Below, piece after piece: positions 31,326 through 39,766 of a DNA stretch of 64,000 bases (positions are counted from its first letter, which is position 1; every line of letters starts with the position of its first letter). The position numbers and the translations under genes were made by a program. The notes beneath the pieces were generated by a model that saw only the letters and a list, made by a program, of their open reading frames with translations, was not told the origin of the DNA and did not search any database. Origin of the DNA: Avichristensenella sp031550535 (lineage in GTDB: Bacteria > Bacillota > Clostridia > Christensenellales > Aristaeellaceae); contig JAVBOM010000004.1 of assembly GCA_031550535.1 (NCBI GenBank), forward strand, positions 62,001-126,000, read 5' to 3'.

Positions 31326-34016
31326 ATGGCTAATTTCCTCAAGACGCTGCTTGGCGGCTCCAACGATGCCGAGATTCGCAAGCTGGAAAAAATTGCCGCC
31401 AAAATCGATACCTTTGAAGAAGCGCACCGCCGCCTGACGGACGCGGAGCTTCGTGGAATGACGGAAGCGTTCCGCAGGCGGCTGGCCGGCGGCGAGACGC
31501 TGGACGACCTGCTGCCGGAGGCCTTCTCCGTGGCGCGCGAGGCGATGGGGCGTACGCTGGACAAGCGGCACTTCCACGTGCAGATGCTGGGCGGCATTGT
31601 GCTGCACCAGGGGCGCATCGCGGAGATGAAAACGGGCGAAGGCAAGACGTATGTCGCCACCCTGGCCGCGTACCTGAACGCGCTTTCGGGCGAGGGCGTG
31701 CACGTCGTCACCGTCAACGACTACCTGGCCAAGTTCCAGGGCGAGCAGATGCGCAAGCTGTTCCGCGCGCTCGGCATGACGGTCGGCATCATCGTGCATG
31801 ACCTGGAGAACAACGAGCGCCGGGAGGCCTACGCCGCCGACATCACCTACGGCACGAACAACGAGCTGGGGTTCGACTACCTGCGCGACAACATGGTCAT
31901 CTACCGCAAGGACATGGTGCAGCGCGGGCACGCCTTTGCCATCGTGGACGAGGCCGACTCCATCCTAATTGACGAGGCGAGAACCCCGCTCATCATCTCC
32001 GGCCAGGGCGATAAATCCACGGATATGTACCAGCGGGCAGACCGGTTCGTCAGCCGGCTGGGCGAAAACATGGACTATACGAAGGATGAAAAGGACAAGG
32101 CCGTCACCCTGACCGAGGAGGGCATCCGCAAGGCGGAACAGTACTTCGGTCTGGAAAACCTGGCCGATGTGGAAAACAACGACATCAACCATCACATTAA
32201 CGCCGCGCTCCGCGCGAATGTGCTGATGCACCGCGACGACGACTATGTCGTGCAGAATGGCCAGGTCCTCATCGTGGACGAGTTCACGGGCCGACTGATG
32301 GTCGGTCGCCGGTACAGCGACGGCCTCCATCAGGCTATTGAGGCGAAGGAGCACGTTACGGTGGAGCGCGAGAGCAAGACGCTCGCGACCATCACGTTCC
32401 AGAACTACTTCCGCATGTACAAGAAGCTGAGCGGCATGACCGGCACGGCCAAGACCGAGGAAGAGGAGTTCAAGGGCATCTACAAGCTGGACGTCGTGCA
32501 GATACCGACCAACCGTCCGATGATCCGCCAGGACATGAACGACGTCGTGTACAAAACCGTGCGTGGCAAGTTCAGCGCCGTGGTTGAGGAAATCATCAAG
32601 CGGCACCAGAACGGCCAGCCGATCCTGGTTGGCACAGTTTCCGTCGAGAAGAGCGAAGCACTCTCCCGCATGCTGGAACTGCGCGGCATCCAGCACGAGG
32701 TCCTGAACGCCAAGTTCCACGCGAAAGAAGCTGAGATTGTCGCGCAGGCGGGTCACTTTGGCGCGGTCACCATCGCGACCAACATGGCCGGCCGCGGCAC
32801 GGACATCCTGCTCGGCGGCAACCCGGAGTTCCTCGCCCGCCGCGCGCTGCGCCAGCAGGGCATTGAAGAAGCGGTGATCGAGGAGGCCGTCGGCCACGAC
32901 GAGCAGGTTTCCGAAGAGGTCCTCCAGGCGCGCGCGGAACTAAACCGACTGGAAGTCGAGTTCGCGCAGAAAACCAACGCCGAGCACGAGCGCGTGGTCG
33001 CCGCGGGCGGCCTGCACATCATCGGCACCGAGCGGCATGAGAGCCGCCGTATCGACAATCAGCTTCGCGGGCGTTCCGGCCGCCAGGGCGACCCGGGTTC
33101 CTCCCAGTTCTTCATCGCGTTGGAGGACGACCTGATGCGCCTGTTTGGCTCCGAGCGGTTCAGCGGGATGATTGAACGGCTTGGCCTGGACGAGGATACG
33201 CCCATTGAGGCCAAGATGCTCACCAAGCAGATCGAAAACGCGCAGAAGCGCATTGAAGGCCGCAACTTTGACATCCGCCGCCACGTACTGCAATACGACG
33301 ACGTGATGAACCAGCAGCGCGACGTGATCTACGGCCAGCGCCGTCAGGTGCTGGAGGGGCAGGACATGCACGCGCAGATCCGCACCATGGCGAATACCCT
33401 GATCGAGGATGCCGTCGCGCTTTACACCGGCCGTGGCGACGACCCGTCCGATTGGGATTTGGACGGACTTTCCTCCTATATGGAGAAGTACTGCGTTCCG
33501 GTGGGCTGGTTCGCGGGGCACGCGGGTGAATACCAGAGCCGCGACGACCTTAAGGCCGCGCTGCTCGCCGTCTCCGAGGCGTATTACGCGGAGCGCGAGG
33601 CGGAACTTTCCGGCGCGGGCGTCGATATGCGGGAATTTGAGCGCGTCGTGCTGCTTTCGAGCGTTGACCGCCGCTGGATGGACCACATTGACGCGATGGA
33701 CCGCCTGCGCGACGGCATCGGTCTGCGCGCCTACGGCCACAAGGACCCCGTCGTCGAGTACAAATTCGAAGGCTTCGAGATGTTCGACGAGATGGTCCGC
33801 CTGATCCGCGAGGACACGCTGCTCCGGCTGTATCACGCGCAGCTTCGGCGTCCGCCGGAGCGCGAAAAGGTCGCGCAGCCCACGCAGGCGCGCCTGGCCG
33901 GCGACGGCCCGCAAAAGCCCAAGACCGCGTCCCCCGCGTCCAAGGTCGGACGGAACTCCCCCTGCCCGTGCGGCAGCGGCAAAAAGTACAAGCACTGCTG
34001 CGGCAAAGAGCAGTAA
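31326..34016 (+). CDS. secA: Preprotein translocase ATPase SecA
   Basis: 896 residues, typical for SecA. N-terminal MANFLKTLLGGSNDAEIRKLEKI; Walker A MKTGEGKT at about 102; VDEADSILIDEARTPLIISG near 208; the second ATPase half with IATNMAGRGTDILLGG near 483 and RSGRQGDPGSSQF near 582. The C-terminal tail CPCGSGKKYKHCCG is the zinc-binding SEC-C motif that contacts SecB or ribosomes in other bacteria. It drives protein export through SecYEG. It is transcribed with prfB (35-bp gap). Confidence 0.98.
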   Translation: MANFLKTLLGGSNDAEIRKLEKIAAKIDTFEEAHRRLTDAELRGMTEAFRRRLAGGETLDDLLPEAFSVAREAMGRTLDKRHFHVQMLGGIVLHQGRIAEMKTGEGKTYVATLAAYLNALSGEGVHVVTVNDYLAKFQGEQMRKLFRALGMTVGIIVHDLENNERREAYAADITYGTNNELGFDYLRDNMVIYRKDMVQRGHAFAIVDEADSILIDEARTPLIISGQGDKSTDMYQRADRFVSRLGENMDYTKDEKDKAVTLTEEGIRKAEQYFGLENLADVENNDINHHINAALRANVLMHRDDDYVVQNGQVLIVDEFTGRLMVGRRYSDGLHQAIEAKEHVTVERESKTLATITFQNYFRMYKKLSGMTGTAKTEEEEFKGIYKLDVVQIPTNRPMIRQDMNDVVYKTVRGKFSAVVEEIIKRHQNGQPILVGTVSVEKSEALSRMLELRGIQHEVLNAKFHAKEAEIVAQAGHFGAVTIATNMAGRGTDILLGGNPEFLARRALRQQGIEEAVIEEAVGHDEQVSEEVLQARAELNRLEVEFAQKTNAEHERVVAAGGLHIIGTERHESRRIDNQLRGRSGRQGDPGSSQFFIALEDDLMRLFGSERFSGMIERLGLDEDTPIEAKMLTKQIENAQKRIEGRNFDIRRHVLQYDDVMNQQRDVIYGQRRQVLEGQDMHAQIRTMANTLIEDAVALYTGRGDDPSDWDLDGLSSYMEKYCVPVGWFAGHAGEYQSRDDLKAALLAVSEAYYAEREAELSGAGVDMREFERVVLLSSVDRRWMDHIDAMDRLRDGIGLRAYGHKDPVVEYKFEGFEMFDEMVRLIREDTLLRLYHAQLRRPPEREKVAQPTQARLAGDGPQKPKTASPASKVGRNSPCPCGSGKKYKHCCGKEQ

Positions 34017-34051
34017 AGAAATCCCTACCTCTCAGAAAGGAACGTTGACCC

Positions 34052-35147
<1,096 letters not shown>

Positions 35148-35168
35148 CGGCCAAAGGGAGGAACCCGT

Positions 35169-36170
35169 ATGCGGTTTTTCACCCGCGCGCTCACACAAGC
35201 GGAACTCCTGGACATTTCGGGGTGGCGTTATGCCGCCCCGTATGACGTTTATGACGGAAATGAAGAGTGCCTAACGGCCGAGCTGTGCCGTGGGATTTGC
35301 GACGCCGGCGGCGCGTTGTGGGGCTTCTTTTGCTGGGGCAGCGAAGCGCAAGTGGCTGTTGCTCAGGGGATATATGAAACAGACTCTCGGTCTTTTGACT
35401 TTGGCATCGGCTTGCACCCCAGCAGAACTGGTTCCGGTTTTGGGACGATGGCCGTTTCCTGCGCGCTGGATTGGCTGCGCGAGGCGTTCCATCCGCAAGC
35501 CTTCCGGCTGGCGGTCAAGACCTGGAATGTCCGCGCGCAGCGCGTATACCGGCGACTGGGCTTTCTGCCGGTCGCGGTATGCGGCGACTTCCTCATGATG
35601 TCGCTGGACGAACGCTCGTGGCGCGACGCGACACGCCCGCTGGTGGAGGGTATTCCGGTCTATCCTGGCGATCCGCCCTTCTCCCGTTCGTTGTTTTTGC
35701 ACAAGGAAGAGAGCGGTTTTGACGCGTCACAGATCGCGATGTGCGTGCACACGGGAACGCATGTCGACGCACCCGCGCACATCGGCTTGCCCGGCGGCGT
35801 GGAGACGCTCGCGTTTCCCGCGCTGAATGGCTGCGCGCAGCTTGTGGACTGGTCAACGCCGGACTTTGCCGCGCTCCGCGCGGAGCGCGTCCTGTTCAAG
35901 AACATGGCGCGCGGCTTTACCCCGGAGGAAGCGAATTCCCTGCTGGCAGCGGGTGTTCGGACGGTCGCTATCAATCGACTCTCGGTCGGATGCGAGTTGT
36001 GCGAAAAAGACGTTCATTCGCTTTTGCTTTCCGAAGGCGTAACGATCGTAGAAAACGCAGCTTTGGACGGCTTTTCACCGGGTTGGTATCACATGCGCTG
36101 TCTCCCGCTGCTCATCCCAGGCAGCGACGGCGCACCTGCCCGGCTGCTGCTCCGGGAGGAGTACGCATGA
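35169..36170 (+). CDS. Fusion of a GNAT acetyltransferase and a cyclase-family (formamidase-like) domain
   Basis: 333 residues with no internal stop. Residues 1-140 are GNAT-like: FGIGLHPSRTGSGFGTMAVSCALDWL carries the acetyl-CoA loop, and VRAQRVYRRLGFL the end of the fold. Residues 145-333 belong to the cyclase/kynurenine-formamidase family: VYPGDPPF, then HTGTHVDAPAHIG with the HxGTHxDxPxH metal site, and a C-terminal LLIPGSDGAPARLLL. The second half would be a metal-dependent hydrolase of an amide or lactone, the first an N-acetyltransferase. No tryptophan-degradation genes are nearby. It begins an overlapping run of genes ending in tsaD. Confidence 0.85.
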   Translation: MRFFTRALTQAELLDISGWRYAAPYDVYDGNEECLTAELCRGICDAGGALWGFFCWGSEAQVAVAQGIYETDSRSFDFGIGLHPSRTGSGFGTMAVSCALDWLREAFHPQAFRLAVKTWNVRAQRVYRRLGFLPVAVCGDFLMMSLDERSWRDATRPLVEGIPVYPGDPPFSRSLFLHKEESGFDASQIAMCVHTGTHVDAPAHIGLPGGVETLAFPALNGCAQLVDWSTPDFAALRAERVLFKNMARGFTPEEANSLLAAGVRTVAINRLSVGCELCEKDVHSLLLSEGVTIVENAALDGFSPGWYHMRCLPLLIPGSDGAPARLLLREEYA

Positions 36171-36787
36171 AAAAACCGTGCTCCCTCGCGTTTGCCGCGC
36201 TCGCGGGGTTTTTGCTGCTGGTGTGCCTGTTATATCTTTCCGTTGCGCAGTATACCTTTGACGCACGCAACTATCCGTCGTCCCCTCCCCCGTTCGGCGA
36301 GATGGCGGTGGAGTTGACCGATTATCTGTCCGGGAAGGCACCCGCGCTATCCGACACGTTTACGCAGCGCGAGCGAGACCACATGACGGATGTGCTGGCC
36401 CTCTTCCAGGGCGCAAAGCGATTGGCGACAGGTTGCTTCGCTTTTTCCCTGCTGTTTCTGGCCGCCTCGTTTTGCCTGGGAGGGGGAAAGTGCCTCGCGG
36501 ACGGCTTGCTGATTGGGTTCGGCCTCTTTTTGGGGGTTGTGCTGTTCATTGGCGCATGGGCGCTGATCGATTTCTCAGGATGGTTCACCGCCATGCACGA
36601 AATGGTTTTTACCAACGACCTGTGGCTGCTCGATCCGGCAGAATCCCTGCTGATCCGCATGCTTCCCTTGGAGTTTTTTGTCGCGGCTGTGACAAAGGTT
36701 ACAAGCCGTTTTGTCCTTTATGCGGCGTGCATGCTCCTCGCATGCATCGTGGCAAGAATTCTATTTAAAAGGAAGAAACTGACATGA
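36167..36787 (+). CDS. DUF1461/TIGR01906-family integral membrane protein
   Basis: 206 residues; ATG overlaps the preceding stop by 4 bp and the tsaD start overlaps its own stop by 4 bp. Four or five membrane segments: SLAFAALAGFLLLVCLLYLS, CFAFSLLFLAASFCLG, LLIGFGLFLGVVLFIGAWAL, and FVLYAACMLLACIVARILF. The extracellular parts carry QRERDHMTDV and the strongly conserved FTAMHEMVFTNDLWLLDP, which mark this family. Members are widespread in Gram-positive bacteria and of unknown function (related Lit proteins act on lipoproteins in some). Genetic coupling to tsaD is probably positional only. Confidence 0.88.
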   Translation: MKKPCSLAFAALAGFLLLVCLLYLSVAQYTFDARNYPSSPPPFGEMAVELTDYLSGKAPALSDTFTQRERDHMTDVLALFQGAKRLATGCFAFSLLFLAASFCLGGGKCLADGLLIGFGLFLGVVLFIGAWALIDFSGWFTAMHEMVFTNDLWLLDPAESLLIRMLPLEFFVAAVTKVTSRFVLYAACMLLACIVARILFKRKKLT

Positions 36788-37848
36788 CCTTCGCCTCCAA
36801 TTGCACCGAACGGGTTAATATCCTTCGTTCCGCGGGGCACGCGCGCATCCTGGCGATTGAGACGTCGTGCGATGAAACCGCCGCTGCCATTGTCGAGGAT
36901 GGGCGGCATGTGCTCTCCGGTGTCATCGCGTCGCAGGTCGACACGCACGCGCTGTATGGAGGCGTCGTGCCGGAAATCGCGTCCCGCCAGCACGTCGAGG
37001 TCGTCAACGCGATTGTCGAACAAGCCCTCCTGGACGCGCGGGTGACACTGCGGGACCTGGACGCTATCGCCGTTACATACGGCCCGGGCCTTGTCGGGGC
37101 GCTCCTGGTCGGCGTAAGCTCCGCAAAGGCGCTCGCCTACGCCGCCGGGCTGCCGCTGATCCCTGTGCATCACATTGAGGGCCACATCTGCGCGAACTAC
37201 ATCGCGCATCCGGACCTTGCGCCGCCCTTTGTGTGTCTGGTGGTTTCCGGCGGCCATTCCCACATTCTGCACGTGCGCGATTACGGTGAATACCGCCTGC
37301 TGGGCCAAACACAGGACGACGCGGCGGGCGAGGCGTTCGACAAGGCCGCGCGCGTGCTGGGTCTGCCCTACCCCGGCGGCCCGCTGTTGGACGCGCTCGC
37401 GGAGACGGGTGACGCGAGCGCGCTCGCCTTGCCCAGACCAAGGCTTGAAGGGCGGTTTGATTTCAGCTTCAGCGGGCTGAAAACCGCGCTCATCCAGCGG
37501 ACGCGCGCGCTTGCAAAGGTCGGGCAAACGCTCCCGGCGGAAGATATCGCTGCGTCGTTCCGCAAGGCCGTTGTTGATTCCCTGGTCGAAAAGACCCTGG
37601 ATGCCGCGAAAGACACGGGCGCGAGCGCCATCGTCGCGGCGGGCGGTGTGGCGTCCAACCGTCTGCTCCGCAGAAACCTGCAAACAGGGGCCGATTCGCT
37701 TGGCCTGCGCTGCTTTGTCCCCCCGCCCGCGCTGTGCACGGACAACGCCGCCATGATCGGCAGCGCGGCGTTCTACCGTCTGCTCCGGGGTGAAATCGCC
37801 GACCTCACGCTGAACGCGGTCCCGAATGCCTCCCTGGATTTTCAGTGA
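36784..37848 (+). CDS. tsaD: tRNA N6-adenosine threonylcarbamoyltransferase TsaD
   Basis: 354 residues. LAIETSCDETAAAIV near 22 is the N-terminal ATPase motif, HHIEGHICANYIAHP near 129 carries the metal-binding histidines, and VVSGGHSHIL near 155 and AAGGVASNRLLRRNL near 283 complete the ASKHA fold. With TsaB, TsaC and TsaE (not here) it makes t6A37 in tRNAs that read ANN codons. It is the last gene before the DnaA-box region. The first 20 residues are slightly longer than usual; a later ATG is not evident. Confidence 0.95.
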   Translation: MTFASNCTERVNILRSAGHARILAIETSCDETAAAIVEDGRHVLSGVIASQVDTHALYGGVVPEIASRQHVEVVNAIVEQALLDARVTLRDLDAIAVTYGPGLVGALLVGVSSAKALAYAAGLPLIPVHHIEGHICANYIAHPDLAPPFVCLVVSGGHSHILHVRDYGEYRLLGQTQDDAAGEAFDKAARVLGLPYPGGPLLDALAETGDASALALPRPRLEGRFDFSFSGLKTALIQRTRALAKVGQTLPAEDIAASFRKAVVDSLVEKTLDAAKDTGASAIVAAGGVASNRLLRRNLQTGADSLGLRCFVPPPALCTDNAAMIGSAAFYRLLRGEIADLTLNAVPNASLDFQ

Positions 37849-37853
37849 ATTTT

Positions 37854-38071
37854 TTATCCACAGACTGTCCAACTCTGGAAATCCAGTATCTATCCCGGAT
37901 TTGACAAGAACCGACCGAAGTCCACGCGGTTGGACGGTTTGTTTTCGCCGCTTTTCTCCTTGGCTTCCCTTCCCGGCTGTGGATAACTTTCATGCATCCA
38001 CACCTCGTCTCATACATTTTTGTGGATAACTCGTCCAAATCTGCTCGCCAAGCCACCTTTTCTGTGGATAA
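37854..38071 (+). other. Cluster of four perfect DnaA boxes (candidate oriC)
   Basis: TTATCCACA at 37854-37862 on the plus strand, and its complement TGTGGATAA at 37978-37986, 38021-38029 and 38063-38071. Weaker matches lie at about 37994-38002 and 38075-38083. All are in a non-coding gap immediately after tsaD and 3.4 kb before dnaA. The interval 38084-38309 holds no gene and only one possible promoter. Confidence 0.6.
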
Positions 38072-38182
38072 ACCTGTGGATGGTGTGGAAATACACGCAT
38101 TTCCCATCGGTTGCTTACGATTTCATGGCCACAAAACCCTTTTCCCGAAAAATGTCGAAAAATCGCGGCTTTTCAGTCTTTT

Positions 38183-38210
38183 TTGATGCAAAGAATCCCT
38201 TGCATACACT
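38183..38210 (+). promoter_or_regulatory. Possible promoter of the amidase gene
   Basis: TTGATG, 16-bp spacer, TACACT. If used, transcription passes through the long repeat at 38310-38493 before the amidase start. Confidence 0.4.
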
Positions 38211-38309
38211 GCATATGGACCACAGACCCCGGTCTTTGTCTCCGGTTTCTCCACATGTTTTTTTCCCCGAAGGCATATCCTGGCCCGAGAGATAGCGCCC
38301 GCAATCCCA

Positions 38310-38493
38310 GGTAGGGTTTTTTGCGAAGGTCTCTCGGTATTGTCGCGCTGTGCGCATTCGCGCTCATCGCTCTGTGCCAGTGCGAACCTTCACCTCGCTT
38401 CATCCCGCACTGCGGGCGCTCGGTTCTAGTTTTGTGCCGAGCCGCACCTGCGGATTATCGTTCTGTACCTCGGCGCACCTGCGTGCCGCCGTC
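38310..38493 (+). repeat. Long-form hairpin repeat, second copy
   Basis: Opens with GGTAGGG...TTGCGAAGG, then TCTCGGTATTGTCGCGCTG, then units starting ATCGCTCTGTGCCAG and ATCGTTCTGTACCTCGG, each followed by hairpin-forming CGCACTGCGGGCGC-like segments. It ends in GCCGCCGTC. The second hairpin of the short form is missing. It lies directly before the amidase ribosome site. Confidence 0.8.
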
Positions 38494-38502
38494 AAGGAGG
38501 AA

Positions 38503-39255
38503 ATGCCTGTGGAAAAGAAAAGCGCGCGTGCCATCCGGATAACGCTCTGCAGCCTCATTGCGGTGCTTTCTTTGCTCGCGATGTTCATTCCTTATGAGCC
38601 TGTGCGCTCTTCTTCCTCGGTTCCCGCTATGGAAGGGCCTCTGGTGGGACATGTTATCGCCGTGGACGCGGGGCACGGCGGGTATGACGGCGGCGCGCAT
38701 GCGCCGGGCGGCCGGTGGGAAAAGGCGTACAACCTGGACATCGCGCTCCGCCTGCGCGACTACCTCCATTCCCTCGGCGCGACAGTCGTCATGACGCGTG
38801 ACGGGGACTACGCGCTATGCGATCCCAAGCCGAAGATACGCAAAAAGCGCCAGGACATGGAGCGCCGCGCGGATCTGGTGCTGGTGGGCGGCGCGGAAGT
38901 GCTCGTCAGCATCCACATGAACGAATATCGCGACCGCGGACAGAGCGGGCCGCAGGTTTTCTACCGCCCCGATTGCCCGGCCGGGACGCAATTTGCCTCC
39001 GTGCTGCAGAACCACCTCGTGGAGGCGCTTGTCCCCAAGCGGGCGCGAACGGCGCTTTCCGGCGATTTCTACATCACGTCGCTGGGCATCCCCTCCGCGC
39101 TTGTGGAGTGCGGCTTTCTGTCCAATACGGCGGAGGAGGCGCTGCTCCGCACCGACGCGTACTGCGACCGTGTCGCCGCCGCCATCGGGGATGGAATTGC
39201 CGCCTGGTTTGCGATGGAGGAGCATCCGGAGGCGGCAGTGCGCGAAGAGAGGTAG
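38503..39255 (+). CDS. N-acetylmuramoyl-L-alanine amidase, CwlD-like
   Basis: 250 residues from ATG 38503 (AAGGAGGA ribosome site); in-frame sequence further upstream is the repeat, not coding. One N-terminal membrane anchor (ITLCSLIAVLSLLAMFI) precedes an Amidase_3 domain. The zinc ligands are H in VDAGHGG, E in GRWEKAYNL and H in VSIHMNEY; the catalytic Glu is in ALVECGFLSN. It cleaves the bond between muramic acid and peptide stems outside the membrane. The anchored single-domain form and the spore-gene setting fit CwlD, which makes cortex muramic-lactam, but a general autolysin is possible. The stop codon is inside the first of a series of hairpin repeats. Confidence 0.92.
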   Translation: MPVEKKSARAIRITLCSLIAVLSLLAMFIPYEPVRSSSSVPAMEGPLVGHVIAVDAGHGGYDGGAHAPGGRWEKAYNLDIALRLRDYLHSLGATVVMTRDGDYALCDPKPKIRKKRQDMERRADLVLVGGAEVLVSIHMNEYRDRGQSGPQVFYRPDCPAGTQFASVLQNHLVEALVPKRARTALSGDFYITSLGIPSALVECGFLSNTAEEALLRTDAYCDRVAAAIGDGIAAWFAMEEHPEAAVREER

Positions 39256-39311
39256 GGATTTCTTACAAAATCCCCTTATGGCGCCCGATTCTTCGAATCA
39301 GCGCCGCCGTC
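39251..39311 (+). repeat. Short hairpin repeat, copy 6, containing the amidase stop codon
   Basis: Starts GGTAGGG; the TAG is the amidase stop. The first stem GGGATTTC / AAAATCC with loop TTAC is imperfect. The second hairpin GGCGCCCGATTC-TTC-GAATCAGCGCC is well formed. First of four copies in 290 bp. Confidence 0.85.
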
Positions 39312-39314
39312 GAA

Positions 39315-39373
39315 GTAGGGATTTCATGCGAAATTCCCTTATGGCCCCCGATTCTTCGAATCGCGCCGCCGTC
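39315..39373 (+). repeat. Short hairpin repeat, copy 7
   Basis: Same orientation as copy 6, separated by 3 bp. First stem GGGATTTC/GAAATTCCC with ATGC loop and one bulged T; second hairpin CGATTC-TTC-GAATCG followed by CGCCGCCGTC. Confidence 0.85.
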
Positions 39374-39443
39374 CAGGCAGCAAAACACTTGAACGCCTCC
39401 CCATCCCATGCTATAATCCGAATGATAGCGCCCGCGCGGCGAG

Positions 39444-39503
39444 GAAGGGATTTCTTGCGAAATCCCCTTATGGCGTCCGATTTTTCAAATCAGCGCCGCC
39501 GTC
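39444..39503 (+). repeat. Short hairpin repeat, copy 8
   Basis: Same orientation, 70 bp after copy 7. First stem GGGATTTC/GAAATCCCC with TTGC loop; second hairpin GGCGTCCGATTT / AAATCAGCGCC. Confidence 0.85.
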
Positions 39504-39506
39504 ATT

Positions 39507-39534
39507 GAGGAATCATCGATTCCGCGCCGCCGTC
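39507..39534 (+). repeat. Mini hairpin repeat (second hairpin only)
   Basis: GAGGAATC-ATC-GATTCC followed by GCGCCGCCGTC: only the 3' part of the short repeat. It ends 15 bp before the next gene. A similar mini copy is at 59037-59065. Confidence 0.7.
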
Positions 39535-39548
39535 GAGGAGGATTTCTC

Positions 39549-39749
39549 ATGTGGATGGTCATTCACATGGCCAAGTCGCTTGCGCTCGCGCAGGAAATGC
39601 GCGCGCTGCTTGCGAACGAAGGTTTCTTGGTCAAGGTCAGCCCTGTTTATCGCGCGGTAAGCGATGAGGACAACTATTATGAGCTGATGGTTCCCGAGTC
39701 CGAAGCCGCCGAGGCGCGGCAGACGCTCATGGACCGCGGCCTGTGTTGA
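39549..39749 (+). CDS. Small DUF2007-like protein
   Basis: 66 residues, GAGGAGGA ribosome site. The pattern AKSLALAQEMRALLANEGFLVKVSPV ... YYELMVPESEAAEARQTL is that of small ferredoxin-fold 'putative signal-transducing' (DUF2007-like) proteins, where two halves of a beta-alpha-beta unit precede an EAxxxL helix. The role is unknown. A similar small gene often precedes pfkA or other glycolytic genes in Clostridia (from memory, not checked). It is 17 bp upstream of pfkA and probably co-transcribed. Confidence 0.75.
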   Translation: MWMVIHMAKSLALAQEMRALLANEGFLVKVSPVYRAVSDEDNYYELMVPESEAAEARQTLMDRGLC

Positions 39750-39766
39750 AGGAGAACGCGAACGCC

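Noticed and set aside
34017..34030. Fragment AGAAATCCCTACC after the secA stop as another repeat copy
   Set aside because: It matches one end of the repeat for 13 bases only, with no partner arm, so it may be chance or a decayed remnant.
38350..38502. N-terminal extension of the amidase
   Set aside because: The extra 51 codons lie in the long repeat and precede a strong ribosome site at the ATG at 38503.
39251..39534. CRISPR array
   Set aside because: Repeats are about 60 bp, imperfect, with spacings of 3, 70 and 3 bp and no cas genes; the same unit occurs singly at many other places.
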